A stretch of DNA of 64,000 bases from Acidobacteriota bacterium (GCA_016213675.1 JACQZW010000024.1:108303-172302); one strand, 5' to 3'; positions 34,505 to 44,371 are shown, numbered from the stretch's first letter. A program made the numbers and translations. The notes: generated by a model not told the origin, from the sequence alone.

Positions 34505-35614
34505 TCACTCGACGTCGAAGGACTGCAGCTCGACCGGGACGGCGCCGTTGGTCTGCAACCGTTCGTTGTCTGCGTACACGATGGCGCCCGCGGAGTCGCG
34601 TCCGCCGATGACGTAGAAATACCCGTCGCTGGCGACCGCGCCCTCCATGTACACCCGACCCAGGTTCAGGGCGGGAACGGTCGGCGAATCCGTCCACGTG
34701 TTGGTCGTCGGGTTGTAGTACGCGGCGTGGTTGAGGACGACCCAGCTTGCGTCGCGCCGGCCGGCACCGAGCCACAGTCCGTCCACTCCGACGCCGTCGG
34801 CGTTGTACGACCAGCGGGTGTACGCACCACCGCCGTTCGGAACCGCAGCGATGTAGCTCCACGAGGTGCCGTTGAATGCCTCCGCGGTCATGTCCGGAGT
34901 GAACCCGGGGAAGAGCACCCCGCCGGCCACGTAGATGCTGGTGCCGATGGCCGCGGCCGAGAACGACGTGCGCGACTTCTGCATCGGGACGCCGGCCGAC
35001 CAGGTGTTGGTCAGGGTGTCGAGCTTCCACACCTGGGTCGTCGAGGCACCGGACTTGATGCCGCCCAGGACGTAGAGGTCCGTGCCGATCGCCACCACCT
35101 GGTACTGGGCGCCGGCGGTGTAGCCATTGTTGGCGGCGATGGTGCTCCACGAGTCGCCGGCGACGTTGTAGGCGTAGGTGTTGTTGTCGGGGTCACTGCC
35201 CGGGATGTAGATCACACCGTTGATCGCGACCCCGTCGATGGAGTCCAGGGCGGCCGGCATCGCGGTCATCGTCGCCCAGGAGTTGGTCGCCGTGGTGTAG
35301 CGGTAGACCGTGTTGGTCGGGGTGGTCGCGCCGGCGTCGCTGGTGCCGCCGATGACGAACACGTACGGGCCCGAGGCGACGACGGCGTTGAACACCCGCC
35401 CCGCGGGCAGCGGCGCCATGACCTCCCAGACGGTGCCGATGGCATCGCCGGACTTCGGGCCGGCCGGCGCGACAGCCGGCGTGGTCGAGGCGGCCTGGGC
35501 TGCGCCGGTCCACTTTTCCGCGTACGCGCTGTGGTCGGTGCCTGCCTGCGCCGTGCCGAGTCCCACCACGAGAACGGAGAGAACGACCCAGCCAACGAGA
35601 CGAGCGGTCTTCAT
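34505..35614 (-). CDS. Secreted Kelch-repeat protein with PVEL tail
   Basis: 369 residues. Signal peptide MKTARLVGWVVLSVLVVGLG-TAQA; GGAGGAG upstream sets the start at 35614. From ~50 on it has Kelch repeats of a beta-propeller (VFVIGGTSDAGATTPTNTVY, YVLGGIKSGASTTQVWKLD, IYVAGGVLFPGFT, FYVIGGRDSAGA), five to six blades. It ends GAVPVELQSFDVE, a tail shared with two other secreted proteins here (45208 and 56855). Bacterial secreted Kelch proteins include galactose-oxidase-like enzymes, but no catalytic copper ligands could be recognised, so a binding role is as likely. Divergent from the CoA-transferase gene. Confidence 0.88.
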   Translation of the reverse strand: MKTARLVGWVVLSVLVVGLGTAQAGTDHSAYAEKWTGAAQAASTTPAVAPAGPKSGDAIGTVWEVMAPLPAGRVFNAVVASGPYVFVIGGTSDAGATTPTNTVYRYTTATNSWATMTAMPAALDSIDGVAINGVIYIPGSDPDNNTYAYNVAGDSWSTIAANNGYTAGAQYQVVAIGTDLYVLGGIKSGASTTQVWKLDTLTNTWSAGVPMQKSRTSFSAAAIGTSIYVAGGVLFPGFTPDMTAEAFNGTSWSYIAAVPNGGGAYTRWSYNADGVGVDGLWLGAGRRDASWVVLNHAAYYNPTTNTWTDSPTVPALNLGRVYMEGAVASDGYFYVIGGRDSAGAIVYADNERLQTNGAVPVELQSFDVE

Positions 35615-35963
35615 CTGTGTCTCCTCCTCCGGCTTCGGGATGGTTCGGACGGATCCGAGCGTCGATTCCGAACTCCGCGAGCCGAGATTCACCTTGGCAG
35701 AGCATACTCCTGCTTGTGTCTCGACTCGAGGGCGCGAGGAGCGTGGACGGTGCCGGGCAGCCCAAGGCCGATCTTCGTCGGGAGGCGGTGGCTCATGACG
35801 ACGAATCGCCGCCGCGGACGATCATTCGTCATGAGCGACTGGCACCCGGCAGTCGGCCACGCGCGGGCCCGGCACCTCTCGTTCCCCGCGGCGGCTGTCG
35901 GGCTTGGGTGTAGCCTGCGGGAGGCCGCCGCGCGCGTCGAGCCGCGGCGGAAGGGGGGCCACG
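35615..35963. other. Divergent intergenic region with an 11-bp inverted repeat
   Basis: About 350 bases between the Kelch gene and the CoA-transferase gene. A perfect inverted repeat, gctcatgacga (35791-35801) and tcgtcatgagc (35826-35836), is separated by 24 nt. It could be a dyad operator; an 11-bp match at this spacing is expected about once by chance in a window this size. No consensus promoter was recognised. Confidence 0.3.
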
Positions 35964-37481
35964 ATGGCGACGAACGACCGGATCGGCTCGCGTGTGCTTC
36001 GCGACAGGGTGATGTCGGCAGAAGAGGCGGCGGCACTCATCCCGGCCGGCATCAACGTCGGGATGAGCGGTTTCACCGGCGCCGGCTACCCCAAGGCGGT
36101 GCCACTGGCGCTCGCCAAGCGCATCCTCGACGCCAACCTCCGCGGCGAGCGTTTCCGGATCAGCGTGTGGACCGGGGCGTCCACGGCGCCCGAGCTCGAC
36201 GGCGCCCTCGCCACCGTGGACGGCGTCGAGCTCCGATTGCCGTACCAGTCCGACCCGGTCTGCCGGAAGAAGATCAACGCCGGGGAGATGGAGTACATCG
36301 ACATCCACCTCTCGCACGTCGGCATCTTCGTCCGCCAGGGGTTCCTCGGCCCGCTCGGCGTCGCCCTGATCGAGGTCACCGGCATCCGCGAGGACGGCTC
36401 GCTGATCCCGTCGTCGTCGGTGGGCAACAACAAGGTCTGGATCGACAGCGCCGAGAAGGTCATCCTCGAGGTCAACCTGTGGCAGAGCGAGAAGCTGGAG
36501 GGGATGCACGACATCTACCAGCGCTTCGCCCTTCCCCCCGACCGCTTGCCGATCCCCCTCACGCACCCCGGGGACCGGATCGGCACGCCGTACCTCCAGT
36601 GTCCGACGGAGAAGGTCCTCGCCGTGGTCGTGACCGACGCCCCGGACCGCAACACGCCGTTCTCCCCGCCGGACGACGACTCACAGCGCATCGCCGGCCA
36701 CATCCTCGACTTCCTCGGCCACGAAGTCGCCAAGGGTCGGCTGCCCGCCAACCTCCTGCCGCTTCAGTCGGGCGTCGGCAACATCGCGAACGCCGTCCTC
36801 CACGGGCTCGACGAGGGCTCGTTCGAGGGCATGACCTCGTACACCGAGGTGATCCAGGACGGCATGATCGAGCTGATCGACTCCGGCAAGCTGACCGTTG
36901 CGTCGGCTACCGCGTTCTCGCTCAGCCCGCAGAGGGTCGAGCAGATCAACGCCCGCATGGACGACTACCGCAGGAGCATCGTCCTGCGGCCGCAGGAGAT
37001 CTCCAACCACCCCGAGATCATCCGGCGGCTCGGCTGCCTGGCGATGAACGGCATGATCGAGGCGGACATCTACGGCAACGTCAACTCCACCCACGTGATG
37101 GGCACCCGCATCCAGAACGGCATCGGCGGCTCCGGGGACTTCGCCCGCAACGCCTACATCTCGTTCTTCATGACGCCGTCGACCGCCAAGCGCGGGTCGA
37201 TCTCGTGCATCGTGCCGATGGTCTCGCACGTCGACCACACGGAGCACGACGTCCACGTCGTCGTCACCGAGCAGGGCCTCGCCGACCTCCGCGGGCTCTC
37301 GCCGAAGCAGCGGTCGGTGCAGATCATCGAGCACTGCGCCCACCCCGACTACCGGCCGGCCCTGCGCGAGTACGTCCGGCGCGCGCTCGACGTCTCTCCC
37401 GGCAAGCAGACCCCGCACCTGCTCGAGGAGGCGCTCGGCTGGCACGTCCGCTACCAGCGCACCGGCACCATGCGGGCGTGA
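35964..37481 (+). CDS. Acetyl-CoA hydrolase/transferase family protein (succinyl-CoA:acetate CoA-transferase type)
   Basis: 505 residues. The first half begins DRVMSAEEAAALIPAGINVGMSGFTGAGYPKAVP, the glycine-rich CoA-binding start of class I-like CoA-transferases. The second half has PLQSGVGNIANAVLHGL, TEVIQDGMIELIDSGKLTVA, GNVNSTHVMGTRIQNGIGG followed by SGDFARNAY, and HTEHDVHVVVTEQGLADLRG, all hallmarks of the Ach1/YgfH/AarC family. The expected reaction moves CoA between succinyl-CoA and acetate (or propionyl-CoA and succinate); substrate choice cannot be read by eye. ATG 35964 with GGAAGGGGGG upstream gives the family N-terminus (ATNDRIGSRVL). Confidence 0.93.
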   Translation: MATNDRIGSRVLRDRVMSAEEAAALIPAGINVGMSGFTGAGYPKAVPLALAKRILDANLRGERFRISVWTGASTAPELDGALATVDGVELRLPYQSDPVCRKKINAGEMEYIDIHLSHVGIFVRQGFLGPLGVALIEVTGIREDGSLIPSSSVGNNKVWIDSAEKVILEVNLWQSEKLEGMHDIYQRFALPPDRLPIPLTHPGDRIGTPYLQCPTEKVLAVVVTDAPDRNTPFSPPDDDSQRIAGHILDFLGHEVAKGRLPANLLPLQSGVGNIANAVLHGLDEGSFEGMTSYTEVIQDGMIELIDSGKLTVASATAFSLSPQRVEQINARMDDYRRSIVLRPQEISNHPEIIRRLGCLAMNGMIEADIYGNVNSTHVMGTRIQNGIGGSGDFARNAYISFFMTPSTAKRGSISCIVPMVSHVDHTEHDVHVVVTEQGLADLRGLSPKQRSVQIIEHCAHPDYRPALREYVRRALDVSPGKQTPHLLEEALGWHVRYQRTGTMRA

Positions 37482-37617
37482 GGGTGCGACCCGGTCGGGA
37501 ATGGCCGCGAGCGGGCGACCAGTTGGAACGGAAGGCGAGGTGCTCGGAGGCCGAGCTCGGCCCGTGGAACCGCCGATTGCTGGGCCGGCCGGCCGAGCGG
37601 GTCGTCGAGGAGGTCCG

Positions 37618-38031
37618 ATGCGGTTCGTACCCATGATTCTCGCCGCGCTCTTCCTGTCTTCCCCGATCCCCGGCGTGGGAGGGGTTGCCGGCTCCAGCGA
37701 CGGGCCTCCCGGACAGGCGAAGAAGGGCAACGTCCCACCGGGTCTCGCCAAGAAGGGGGGCGTGCCTCCCGGGCTGGCCGCCAGGCATACGCTGCCCCCG
37801 GGGTTGGCCAAGAAGTTCGGCGCCCATCGGCCGCCGAAGGCCTACGTCGCGTTCGACCCAACGCGCGAAGACCGGGCCTGGCTCCTCATCGACGCCAGGT
37901 GGGTGCCGGTCACGCGTCTCGACGTGAGCCTGCGGGCCGAGGTGCGGAGCTCGCTCCTGCTCCCGCCGGTGCCGCCGCCGGTGCCCCTGCCGCCCCTTCC
38001 CGCCGGTCTCCGGGTCGTCCTGTTCGAGTAG
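37618..38031 (+). CDS. Small secreted protein with PPGLAKK repeats (RcnB/CigR-like)
   Basis: 137 residues. Signal peptide MRFVPMILAALFLSSPIPGV; GAGGAGGT upstream. Four copies of a PPGLAKK-type motif (VPPGLAKKGGVPPGLAARHT, LPPGLAKKFG) follow, as in CigR and RcnB-family periplasmic proteins, then a short beta region (DRAWLLIDARWVPVTRLDVS) and a proline-rich end (LLPPVPPPVPLPPLP). The role is unknown; relatives are linked to metal homeostasis or virulence control. It starts 136 nt after the CoA-transferase stop. Confidence 0.75.
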   Translation: MRFVPMILAALFLSSPIPGVGGVAGSSDGPPGQAKKGNVPPGLAKKGGVPPGLAARHTLPPGLAKKFGAHRPPKAYVAFDPTREDRAWLLIDARWVPVTRLDVSLRAEVRSSLLLPPVPPPVPLPPLPAGLRVVLFE

Positions 38032-38195
38032 GAGTCCCCGAGGTCGGTCCGACGCCTTCGCGTGTGACGGCGCTGGAATCTCCGAGAGGGCGGGGCCATT
38101 GTCGACGATCGCAGGAACCGGGACAGTCGGGTGGGTGAAGGCACGACGTGACGCTTCGGGTGTGCCACGTGCCCGCCGTCCGAAGGAAGGATCGC

Positions 38196-39380
38196 ATGGA
38201 GTGTTCTTCCGTTGGTGTGGACACCCCCCGAACCGTCCGGCGCGGCATCTCCCCGATGGGGCCGCTGTGGCTCGTGGCCCTGTCGATCCCGGGGATGGTC
38301 ATGGCGGCTCAGCCCGTGCTGGTGACCGACGTCCCCGGGCTCTACGAGGCGGTCAACGATCCCGCGAACGTCGGCCGCAGGATCGTGCTGGCGCCCCGCA
38401 CCTACGACCTGTCCCCGGACTTCGAAAACGGGGGCAGGCTCGAGCTCCAGGAGGGCATGGAGCTCGCCGGCATACCCGGGGACCCCGCGGCGGTCGTGAT
38501 CGACGCGTCGGCGCTGCCGCTGGCCTCGTACCAGGTGGGGACGTTCCTGACCGGACCCGTCCGGGTCGGTCGCGGCAGGAACGCCGTCGAGTGGCTCACG
38601 ATCCGAAACGACCTCTACGGGGCGGGCCTGATCGAGACGGACCTCGCCCCGGTTTCGACCTCGACGGTGATCCGCGTCGAGCACGTCGTCCTCTCCGGCG
38701 GCCAACGCGGCCTCGACGTCCGTTTCCTCGGTCCGGCGTTCGACGGCCGGCTCATCGAGGCCACGTTCGAGGGGAACGAGCTGCAGGCGATCACGCGCGG
38801 CATGAGCCAGGGCATCCGGATCACCTTCTCGGGCGTGAACGGAGGCGTTCTGCGGGCGATGTCCCGGGACAACGTGTTCGAGGGGAACCAGGTCGGTCTG
38901 ATCGCCTCGAGCCAGGCGGGCTCGAACAACGCCATCTCTATCCGTTCCCAGGGCGACCGCTTCGTCGACAACCGCGCCGGCTGCCTCCTGATAGGCGGGA
39001 GCGGCGCGACCGCCTCGTCCAACACCCTCCACTTCGTCGCGCACGGCGACGAGTTCCGCGACAACGATCACGCGCAAACGAACCCGGCGTACACGCTCGG
39101 GGGCGGAATCGTCGCCGTCGGCGGTACCAGCCGGGCCTCGGAAACCGTCGGCCGGCTCGAGGTGTTCGACAGCACGTTCTCGGGCAACGGGCTCGGTGAC
39201 ATCATCGCGTTCGGCTACTACGACGCGGTCAACGGCCTGCCGGTCGGCGCCGACAACCTCCAGGAGCTGCGCGTGGTCCCGCCCGGTCGCGGCCTCTCCA
39301 CGTTGCGCGTCGACAGCAGCCCGGCGGATGCCGGGAGCGGCAACGCCGTCGTCGTCCTACCCCCGGGCGGTCTCGACTAG
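38196..39380 (+). CDS. Secreted right-handed beta-helix (pectate-lyase-fold) protein
   Basis: 394 residues. The N-terminus has a hydrophobic segment (PLWLVALSIPGMVMAAQP) acting as a signal peptide. The body is a parallel beta-helix: VPGLYEAVNDPANVGRRIVL, DFENGGRLELQEGMELAGIP, then repeated VEWLTIRN, LSGGQRGLDVRF, FEGNELQAITRG, DNVFEGNQVGLIA, GDRFVDNRAGCLLIGG. The fold is that of polysaccharide lyases and adhesins, but no catalytic residues could be assigned. ATG 38196 is chosen for GAAGGAAGGA upstream. It stands alone. Confidence 0.8.
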   Translation: MECSSVGVDTPRTVRRGISPMGPLWLVALSIPGMVMAAQPVLVTDVPGLYEAVNDPANVGRRIVLAPRTYDLSPDFENGGRLELQEGMELAGIPGDPAAVVIDASALPLASYQVGTFLTGPVRVGRGRNAVEWLTIRNDLYGAGLIETDLAPVSTSTVIRVEHVVLSGGQRGLDVRFLGPAFDGRLIEATFEGNELQAITRGMSQGIRITFSGVNGGVLRAMSRDNVFEGNQVGLIASSQAGSNNAISIRSQGDRFVDNRAGCLLIGGSGATASSNTLHFVAHGDEFRDNDHAQTNPAYTLGGGIVAVGGTSRASETVGRLEVFDSTFSGNGLGDIIAFGYYDAVNGLPVGADNLQELRVVPPGRGLSTLRVDSSPADAGSGNAVVVLPPGGLD

Positions 39381-39395
39381 CGGCCGGGGAGCGGG

Positions 39396-42116
39396 CTACC
39401 GGCGCGCGGTCGTCGGTACGGTGTCGCGCAGCTCGTGCGCCCAGCCGGTCACCACCCGGATCTCGACGAGGCCGCGGGTGGCCGGCTCGACGAGCACAAA
39501 GCTGCGGCCGTCGGGCCTGACGTCCACCGTGCCGCGCCCGAAGTCGAACCCCTCGAGCACCGCGTGCGGGCGGTCGACCTCCGCCTCGAGCCCGTCGCCA
39601 TTGAACGCGACGGTCATCAGGCGCCGGCCCTGGGTGAAGAAGAGGCGGGTCCCGTCGTGCGACCAGAGGGGCCACTCACCGCCGGCCAGCGAGACCTGAA
39701 GCCGTCCGCCCTTGCCCGGGTACGAGCGGACGTACACCTCCTGCCGGCCGCTCTCGTCGGACACGTAGGCGACCCAGCGCCCGTCGGGCGAGAACGCGGC
39801 GTCGCCCTCGAATGCCGGCGAGTCCAGGAACGCCGACGGCACCTGGCGGTCCATCGACAGCACCCACAGGTCGGAACCGGTCGCGAGCGTGGACTGCTCG
39901 AACAGCAGCTCGCGGTCACCCGGCGAAAACGAGTCGGGGTAGGGCACCGACGACACCCCCGAGGCGAGGCCGGCACTGGCCATCACCTCGACGGGCGGGA
40001 GGCTGCCGTCGGCGACCTGGCGGAAGAGTCCGCGAACGCCCTTGCCGGCGTCCTCGCGGCCGTAGGCGACCTCGCGGCCGTCCCGCGACCAGACCGGCTG
40101 GTGGTTGTCGCCGCCGGTGGTCAGCGGCGTCAGGGCGTGCCGCTCGAGGTCGAACAGCCACAGCCGGCACTCGTCGCCGATCTCGCGCACGACCACCTTG
40201 CGGCCGTCCGGGGAGACCCGGGGCTGGATCCAGTTTCCGGACCGGGGGATCAGCGTCGCCACCGACCCGTCGAGTCCAACGCGCACGAGACGGTTCTCGC
40301 CGGCGCCCCGGCCGGCCGTGACGTAGGCCAGCGTGCCGGTGCGGGACACCGCGTAGCTCGAGGCCGGGCTCCCGCTCAGGCCCTCGATGAGCGGCGTCGC
40401 GGGCCCGGCCAGGTCGAGGGTGTCGGTGTCGATCGCCACCGCCCCCAGGCGGCTGTAGAACTTGTCGAGGTAGACGAAGAAGCCGGACGCCAGCACCCGT
40501 CCGAACGCGACGTTGTCGTGGAGCCGCCGCCGGCGTCCCGATCGCCGCTCGATGACGTCGACGTGGGTGTTGCGCGGCCCGCTCCCGAACACCGTGAAGA
40601 CGACGTTCCGGCCGTCCGGCGTGAAGGTCGGCCATTGGTGGCCGAGCTCGCTGCCGTCGAGCTGTGTGACGGGCTGCGGCTCGCCGCCCGAGGCCGGCAC
40701 CGAGAACAGGCCGGTGAGCGTGGCGGGCTGGCGCCAGAAGCCCGAGGAGAACACGATGGTGTCGTCGTCAGCCCAGTCGGCGGTCGGGTACCTGGACGGG
40801 TTCCACGGATCGAAACGGACGCCGCCGTCGAAGCTCGTGATCGTCCGGGTCTGGCCGCCCCCGACCGGGACTTTGCGCAGCTCGGTCCGGGTGAAGTAGC
40901 CGAGCCAGGCCCCGTCCGGGGAGAAGAACGGGCTCGACGCGCCTTCCGTCCCGGCGAGGACGACCGGGTCGAAGCGGTCCAGCGACCTGACCGCCAGGAC
41001 GTTGCCGTCAGGCCGGTCGACGATGAACGCGAGGCGCCGGCCGTCCGGGGAGATGGCGATGCCGGACGAGACGACGACCTCGGGATCCACCAGGGTGTAG
41101 CGGGTGACCCCGGCGGCGGCGTCGCCGGCACGGTTCGTCCACACGGCGGCGGCGGCGAGGACGATCGCTGCGGCGGCGACGAGCCCCGCGCCGGCGAACG
41201 CGCCGGTGAGGCGTCGGCGGGAGGGCTGCCGCGGAGCCTCCGGGGCGGGGCGGGCATCTTCGCGGACCGCGCGCTCGAGCAACAGCGCGACGTCTCCGGC
41301 GCTGCTGAAGCGCTGCCGGGGGTCCTTGGCGAGGCAACCGCGCACGACCTTCGCCACCTCGCCGCCGACGCGGCTCTCGAACCTCCGCCAGTCGGGCTCG
41401 CGGACGAGGACCGCCGCGAGCACGTCCGAGGCCGTCTCGCCCTCGAAGAGGCGCTCTCCGGTGAGCATCTCCCAGACGACGACGCCGAACGCCCAGATGT
41501 CGGTGCGCCGGTCGACCTGCTTGCCGCGCGCCAGCTCCGGAGACATGTACGCGGCGGTGCCGAGGATCACCCCGGCCACGGTCGCGGGCCCGGACGTGGT
41601 CAGCATCGTCGGTGCGCTGGAGACGCTGTCGATGGGCACCCACGCCTTGGCGAGCCCGAAGTCGAGGACCTTCACCGTGCCGTCTGGCCTGATGCGGACG
41701 TTGGCGGGCTTGAGGTCGCGATGGACCACCCCGGCCTGGTGCGCCGCCTCGAGCGCGGCGGCGATCTGCAGCGCGATCGGGATCGCGTCGTCGGCCGGGA
41801 TCGGCCCGCGCGCGATCCGCACCGACAGGTCCTCGCCCTTGACCAGCTCCATCACCAGCACGTGCCGGCCGTCCAGGTGCTCGAGCCCGTAGAGCGTCGC
41901 GATGTTGGGGTGGTTCAGCGACGCCAGCGTCTTCGCCTCGCGCTCGAAGCGGCTGTGGCGGTCGTCATCGGCGGCGAAGCTCTCCGGCAGCACCTTGAGC
42001 GCCACCTCGCGCCCGAGCTTGGCATCCTCGGCCCGCCACACCTCGCCCATGCCGCCGGCGCCGAGGGGCGCAGCGATCGCGTAGGGACCCAGGCGAGATC
42101 CGGGGGCGATGCTCAT
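39396..42116 (-). CDS. Serine/threonine protein kinase with PD40/TolB-like beta-propeller
   Basis: 906 residues. Residues 1-290 are a Hanks-type kinase: glycine loop GAGGMGEVW, Lys in VALKVLPE, HRDLKPANV, DFGLAKAW and an APE-like SPELARG. One transmembrane helix follows (about 305-330, AFAGAGLVAAAAIVLAAAAV). The rest (~340-906) is a WD40-like PD40/TolB propeller with repeats of the ISPDGRRLAF, FSPDGAWLGY, FTPDGRNVVF, SPDGRKVVV type. This kinase-propeller fusion is abundant in Acidobacteriota. The propeller would lie outside the membrane and sense a ligand. It converges with the beta-helix gene 15 nt away. Confidence 0.95.
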   Translation of the reverse strand: MSIAPGSRLGPYAIAAPLGAGGMGEVWRAEDAKLGREVALKVLPESFAADDDRHSRFEREAKTLASLNHPNIATLYGLEHLDGRHVLVMELVKGEDLSVRIARGPIPADDAIPIALQIAAALEAAHQAGVVHRDLKPANVRIRPDGTVKVLDFGLAKAWVPIDSVSSAPTMLTTSGPATVAGVILGTAAYMSPELARGKQVDRRTDIWAFGVVVWEMLTGERLFEGETASDVLAAVLVREPDWRRFESRVGGEVAKVVRGCLAKDPRQRFSSAGDVALLLERAVREDARPAPEAPRQPSRRRLTGAFAGAGLVAAAAIVLAAAAVWTNRAGDAAAGVTRYTLVDPEVVVSSGIAISPDGRRLAFIVDRPDGNVLAVRSLDRFDPVVLAGTEGASSPFFSPDGAWLGYFTRTELRKVPVGGGQTRTITSFDGGVRFDPWNPSRYPTADWADDDTIVFSSGFWRQPATLTGLFSVPASGGEPQPVTQLDGSELGHQWPTFTPDGRNVVFTVFGSGPRNTHVDVIERRSGRRRRLHDNVAFGRVLASGFFVYLDKFYSRLGAVAIDTDTLDLAGPATPLIEGLSGSPASSYAVSRTGTLAYVTAGRGAGENRLVRVGLDGSVATLIPRSGNWIQPRVSPDGRKVVVREIGDECRLWLFDLERHALTPLTTGGDNHQPVWSRDGREVAYGREDAGKGVRGLFRQVADGSLPPVEVMASAGLASGVSSVPYPDSFSPGDRELLFEQSTLATGSDLWVLSMDRQVPSAFLDSPAFEGDAAFSPDGRWVAYVSDESGRQEVYVRSYPGKGGRLQVSLAGGEWPLWSHDGTRLFFTQGRRLMTVAFNGDGLEAEVDRPHAVLEGFDFGRGTVDVRPDGRSFVLVEPATRGLVEIRVVTGWAHELRDTVPTTARR

Positions 42117-42337
42117 TAGTGTCCGTTCGTCGACAACTGCCGCGGGGGACGGCGCATTCCGTGCTCACTGGTGCCGGGCCGTGGGTGCCAGCCCCGCCCT
42201 CGATCGCCTTGCGACCCCTCGATCTCGGCCCTGGCGAAGTACGACGACCTGACGGTCGGCAAGGGCGTGCCCCGCACCCCCGTGGAATCGACGAGCCGGG
42301 GACGGCGTTGCATGAGCTACATCGCAGGAGGTGAAGC

Positions 42338-42814
42338 GTGAGAAAACTGGCCCTTGGAGCCGTCGTGTGGTGTGTGATGGGCGCGGTCGCCGTCGCGGCC
42401 ACTCCGGACCCTCAACTGATGGTGCCGATCCAGAAGTTCATCGACAGTTTCAACAAGGGCGACGCGGCCGGCGCGGCGGCCACTCACGCCGCCGACGTCG
42501 TGATCATCGACGAGGTGTCGCCGTACCTCTGGCGCGGCGGGCAGGCGCTTCAGGCCTGGAGCGCCGACCTGGACAAGGATGCCAAGGCGCGCGGCATCAC
42601 CGACCAGGTCGTGACGATCAGCGCGCCCACCCGGGAAGAGATTAGCGGAGATCACGCCTACGTCGTGGTGCCCGCCGTCTACGCCTTCAAGGAACGCGGC
42701 GTGGCCATGCGGGAATCGGCGCAGTTTGCCTTCGCGCTGCGGAAAGGCGCCGGTGGCTGGCTGATCCACGGTTGGACCTGGACGGGACCGAAGCCCGGGC
42801 CGGCCAAGCCCTAG
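42338..42814 (+). CDS. Secreted SnoaL-like/NTF2-fold protein (DUF4440-type)
   Basis: 158 residues. Signal peptide MRKLALGAVVWCVMGAVAVAA; GTG start with AGGAGGTG upstream. The rest is an NTF2-like cone: LMVPIQKFIDSFNKGDAAGA, AATHAADVVIIDEVSPYLWR, QAWSADLDKDAK, VVPAVYAFKERGVAMRESAQ, FAFALRKGAGGWLIHGWTWTG. Such proteins are isomerases, ligand carriers or of unknown role. Divergent from the propeller kinase gene with 221 nt between. Confidence 0.85.
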   Translation: MRKLALGAVVWCVMGAVAVAATPDPQLMVPIQKFIDSFNKGDAAGAAATHAADVVIIDEVSPYLWRGGQALQAWSADLDKDAKARGITDQVVTISAPTREEISGDHAYVVVPAVYAFKERGVAMRESAQFAFALRKGAGGWLIHGWTWTGPKPGPAKP

Positions 42815-42931
42815 AGCCTCCGCGGCGTCGGCCCGGTCGGCCGATCGAGGGTGCCGGGGCAAGGGGGCCGCGGACGCCTCGTGAACCTCGCCGCACGGGC
42901 ATCGAGGTGCTGTAGAACGTTGGGAGCGAGC

Positions 42932-44341
42932 ATGGCCGACCGAACCCTCGAGACCGACTACCTCGTCGTCGGCTGCGGCGCCGCCGGCATGGCCTTCACC
43001 GACGCGCTGGTGACCGACTCCGACGCCGACGTCGTCATGGTCGACCGGCGGCATGCGCCGGGCGGGCACTGGCACGACGCCTACCCCTTCGTGCGCCTGC
43101 ATCAGCCGTCGGCGTACTACGGCGTCAACTCGCTGCCGCTCGGCAGCGAGACGATCGACCGGCGCGGGCCGAACCAGGGTTTCTACGAGCGGGCGAGCGC
43201 TCCCGAGATTTGCGCGTACTACGACCGGGTCATGCAGCAGCGCCTACTCCCGTCCGGGCGCGTGCGCCACTTCCCGATGTGCGACGTCGTCGGTCGCCAC
43301 CGGTTCGTCTCGCGCGTGTCCGGCGAGGCACACGAGGTCAAGGTGCGCAGGAAGCACGTCGACGCCAGGTATCTCGAGCCGTTCGTGCCGGCCACCTTCG
43401 AGCCCCCCTTCGAGGTCGCGCCCGAAGTGCGCTGCGTGCCCGTCAACGAGCTCTCGCGGGTGGCCGAGCGAGCCGACGGCTACGTGGTCATCGGCGCCGG
43501 CAAGACCGCGATCGACGCGTGCCTGTGGCTGCTCGAGGTCGGGGTCGCGCCGGGCGACATCCGCTGGATCAAGCCGCGCGAGGCCTGGCTCAACAACCGG
43601 GCGTTCGCGCAGGGCGGCGAGCTCGTGGGCACCCTGTTCGAGGGTTTCTCCCTGCAGGTCGAGGCCGCCGCAAAGGCCTCGTCGCTCGACGACCTGTTCG
43701 AGCGGCTGAGCGCGGCCGAGCAGCTCCTCCGCGTCGACGAGCGCGTCTCGCCCACCATGTACAAGTCCCCGACCGCGAGCGCGGGCGAGCTCGCGCAGCT
43801 CCGGCGCATCGCCGGCGTCGTCCGGCTCGGTCGGGTCCGGCGCATCGAGCGCGACGCGATCGTGCTGGATGGGGGCACCATCCCCACCAGCTCGCGGCAC
43901 CTGCACGTGCACTGCGCGGCTCCGGGTCTGAACCCGGCGCCCGCCGTCCCGATCTTCGCGGCCGATCGGATCACCCTGCAGCCGATCCGGACCGGCCTCA
44001 TCCCGTTCAACGCCGCGCTCGTCGGCTTCGTGGAGGCGACGCGCGGAGACGTCGCGGAGCAGAACCGCCTCTGCCCGCCGAACCGGCTGCCGGACGTCCC
44101 GCTCGACTGGGTGCGCGGGACGCTCGTCGGGATGCAGGCCGACCACCTGTGGTCGCAGGACCCGGCGCTGAGCGACTGGCTGGAGCGCGCCCGGCTGAAT
44201 CCGTCACGGGGCCTGCGACAGCGCGGCGACGACCCGCGGGTGCGGCAGGCCCGGAAGCGCTTCGCCGACAACGTGCGCCCGGCGCTCGCGAAGCTCCAGC
44301 AGTTCCTCGCCGGCGACCGCTCGGCGCCGCAGCGCGGTTGA
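42932..44341 (+). CDS. FAD/NAD(P)-binding oxidoreductase
   Basis: 469 residues. The FAD-binding motif is YLVVGCGAAGMAFTDALV at the N-terminus with VVMVDRRHAPGGHWHDAYP just after. A second dinucleotide site (YVVIGAGKTAIDACLWLLEV) lies at ~190. This two-fold layout and the conserved PGGxW near the first fold resemble flavin monooxygenases and pyridine-nucleotide oxidoreductases. No CxxC or substrate motif gives the reaction. ATG 42932 with GGGAGCGA upstream is preferred over an open extension to 42851. A hairpin follows the stop. Confidence 0.85.
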   Translation: MADRTLETDYLVVGCGAAGMAFTDALVTDSDADVVMVDRRHAPGGHWHDAYPFVRLHQPSAYYGVNSLPLGSETIDRRGPNQGFYERASAPEICAYYDRVMQQRLLPSGRVRHFPMCDVVGRHRFVSRVSGEAHEVKVRRKHVDARYLEPFVPATFEPPFEVAPEVRCVPVNELSRVAERADGYVVIGAGKTAIDACLWLLEVGVAPGDIRWIKPREAWLNNRAFAQGGELVGTLFEGFSLQVEAAAKASSLDDLFERLSAAEQLLRVDERVSPTMYKSPTASAGELAQLRRIAGVVRLGRVRRIERDAIVLDGGTIPTSSRHLHVHCAAPGLNPAPAVPIFAADRITLQPIRTGLIPFNAALVGFVEATRGDVAEQNRLCPPNRLPDVPLDWVRGTLVGMQADHLWSQDPALSDWLERARLNPSRGLRQRGDDPRVRQARKRFADNVRPALAKLQQFLAGDRSAPQRG

Positions 44342-44343
44342 CG

Positions 44344-44371
44344 GTGCCCGGCCGGAGAGGGTGCCGGGCAC
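44344..44371 (+). terminator. Hairpin after the FAD/NAD(P) oxidoreductase gene
   Basis: A perfect 9-bp stem (gtgcccggc / gccgggcac) with a 10-nt loop begins 3 nt after the stop codon. No T run follows. Confidence 0.55.

Noticed and set aside
35791..35836. 11-bp dyad as a firm operator between the Kelch and CoA-transferase genes
   Set aside because: About one such dyad is expected by chance in 64 kb at this spacing, and no promoter is visible beside it; kept only as a note.
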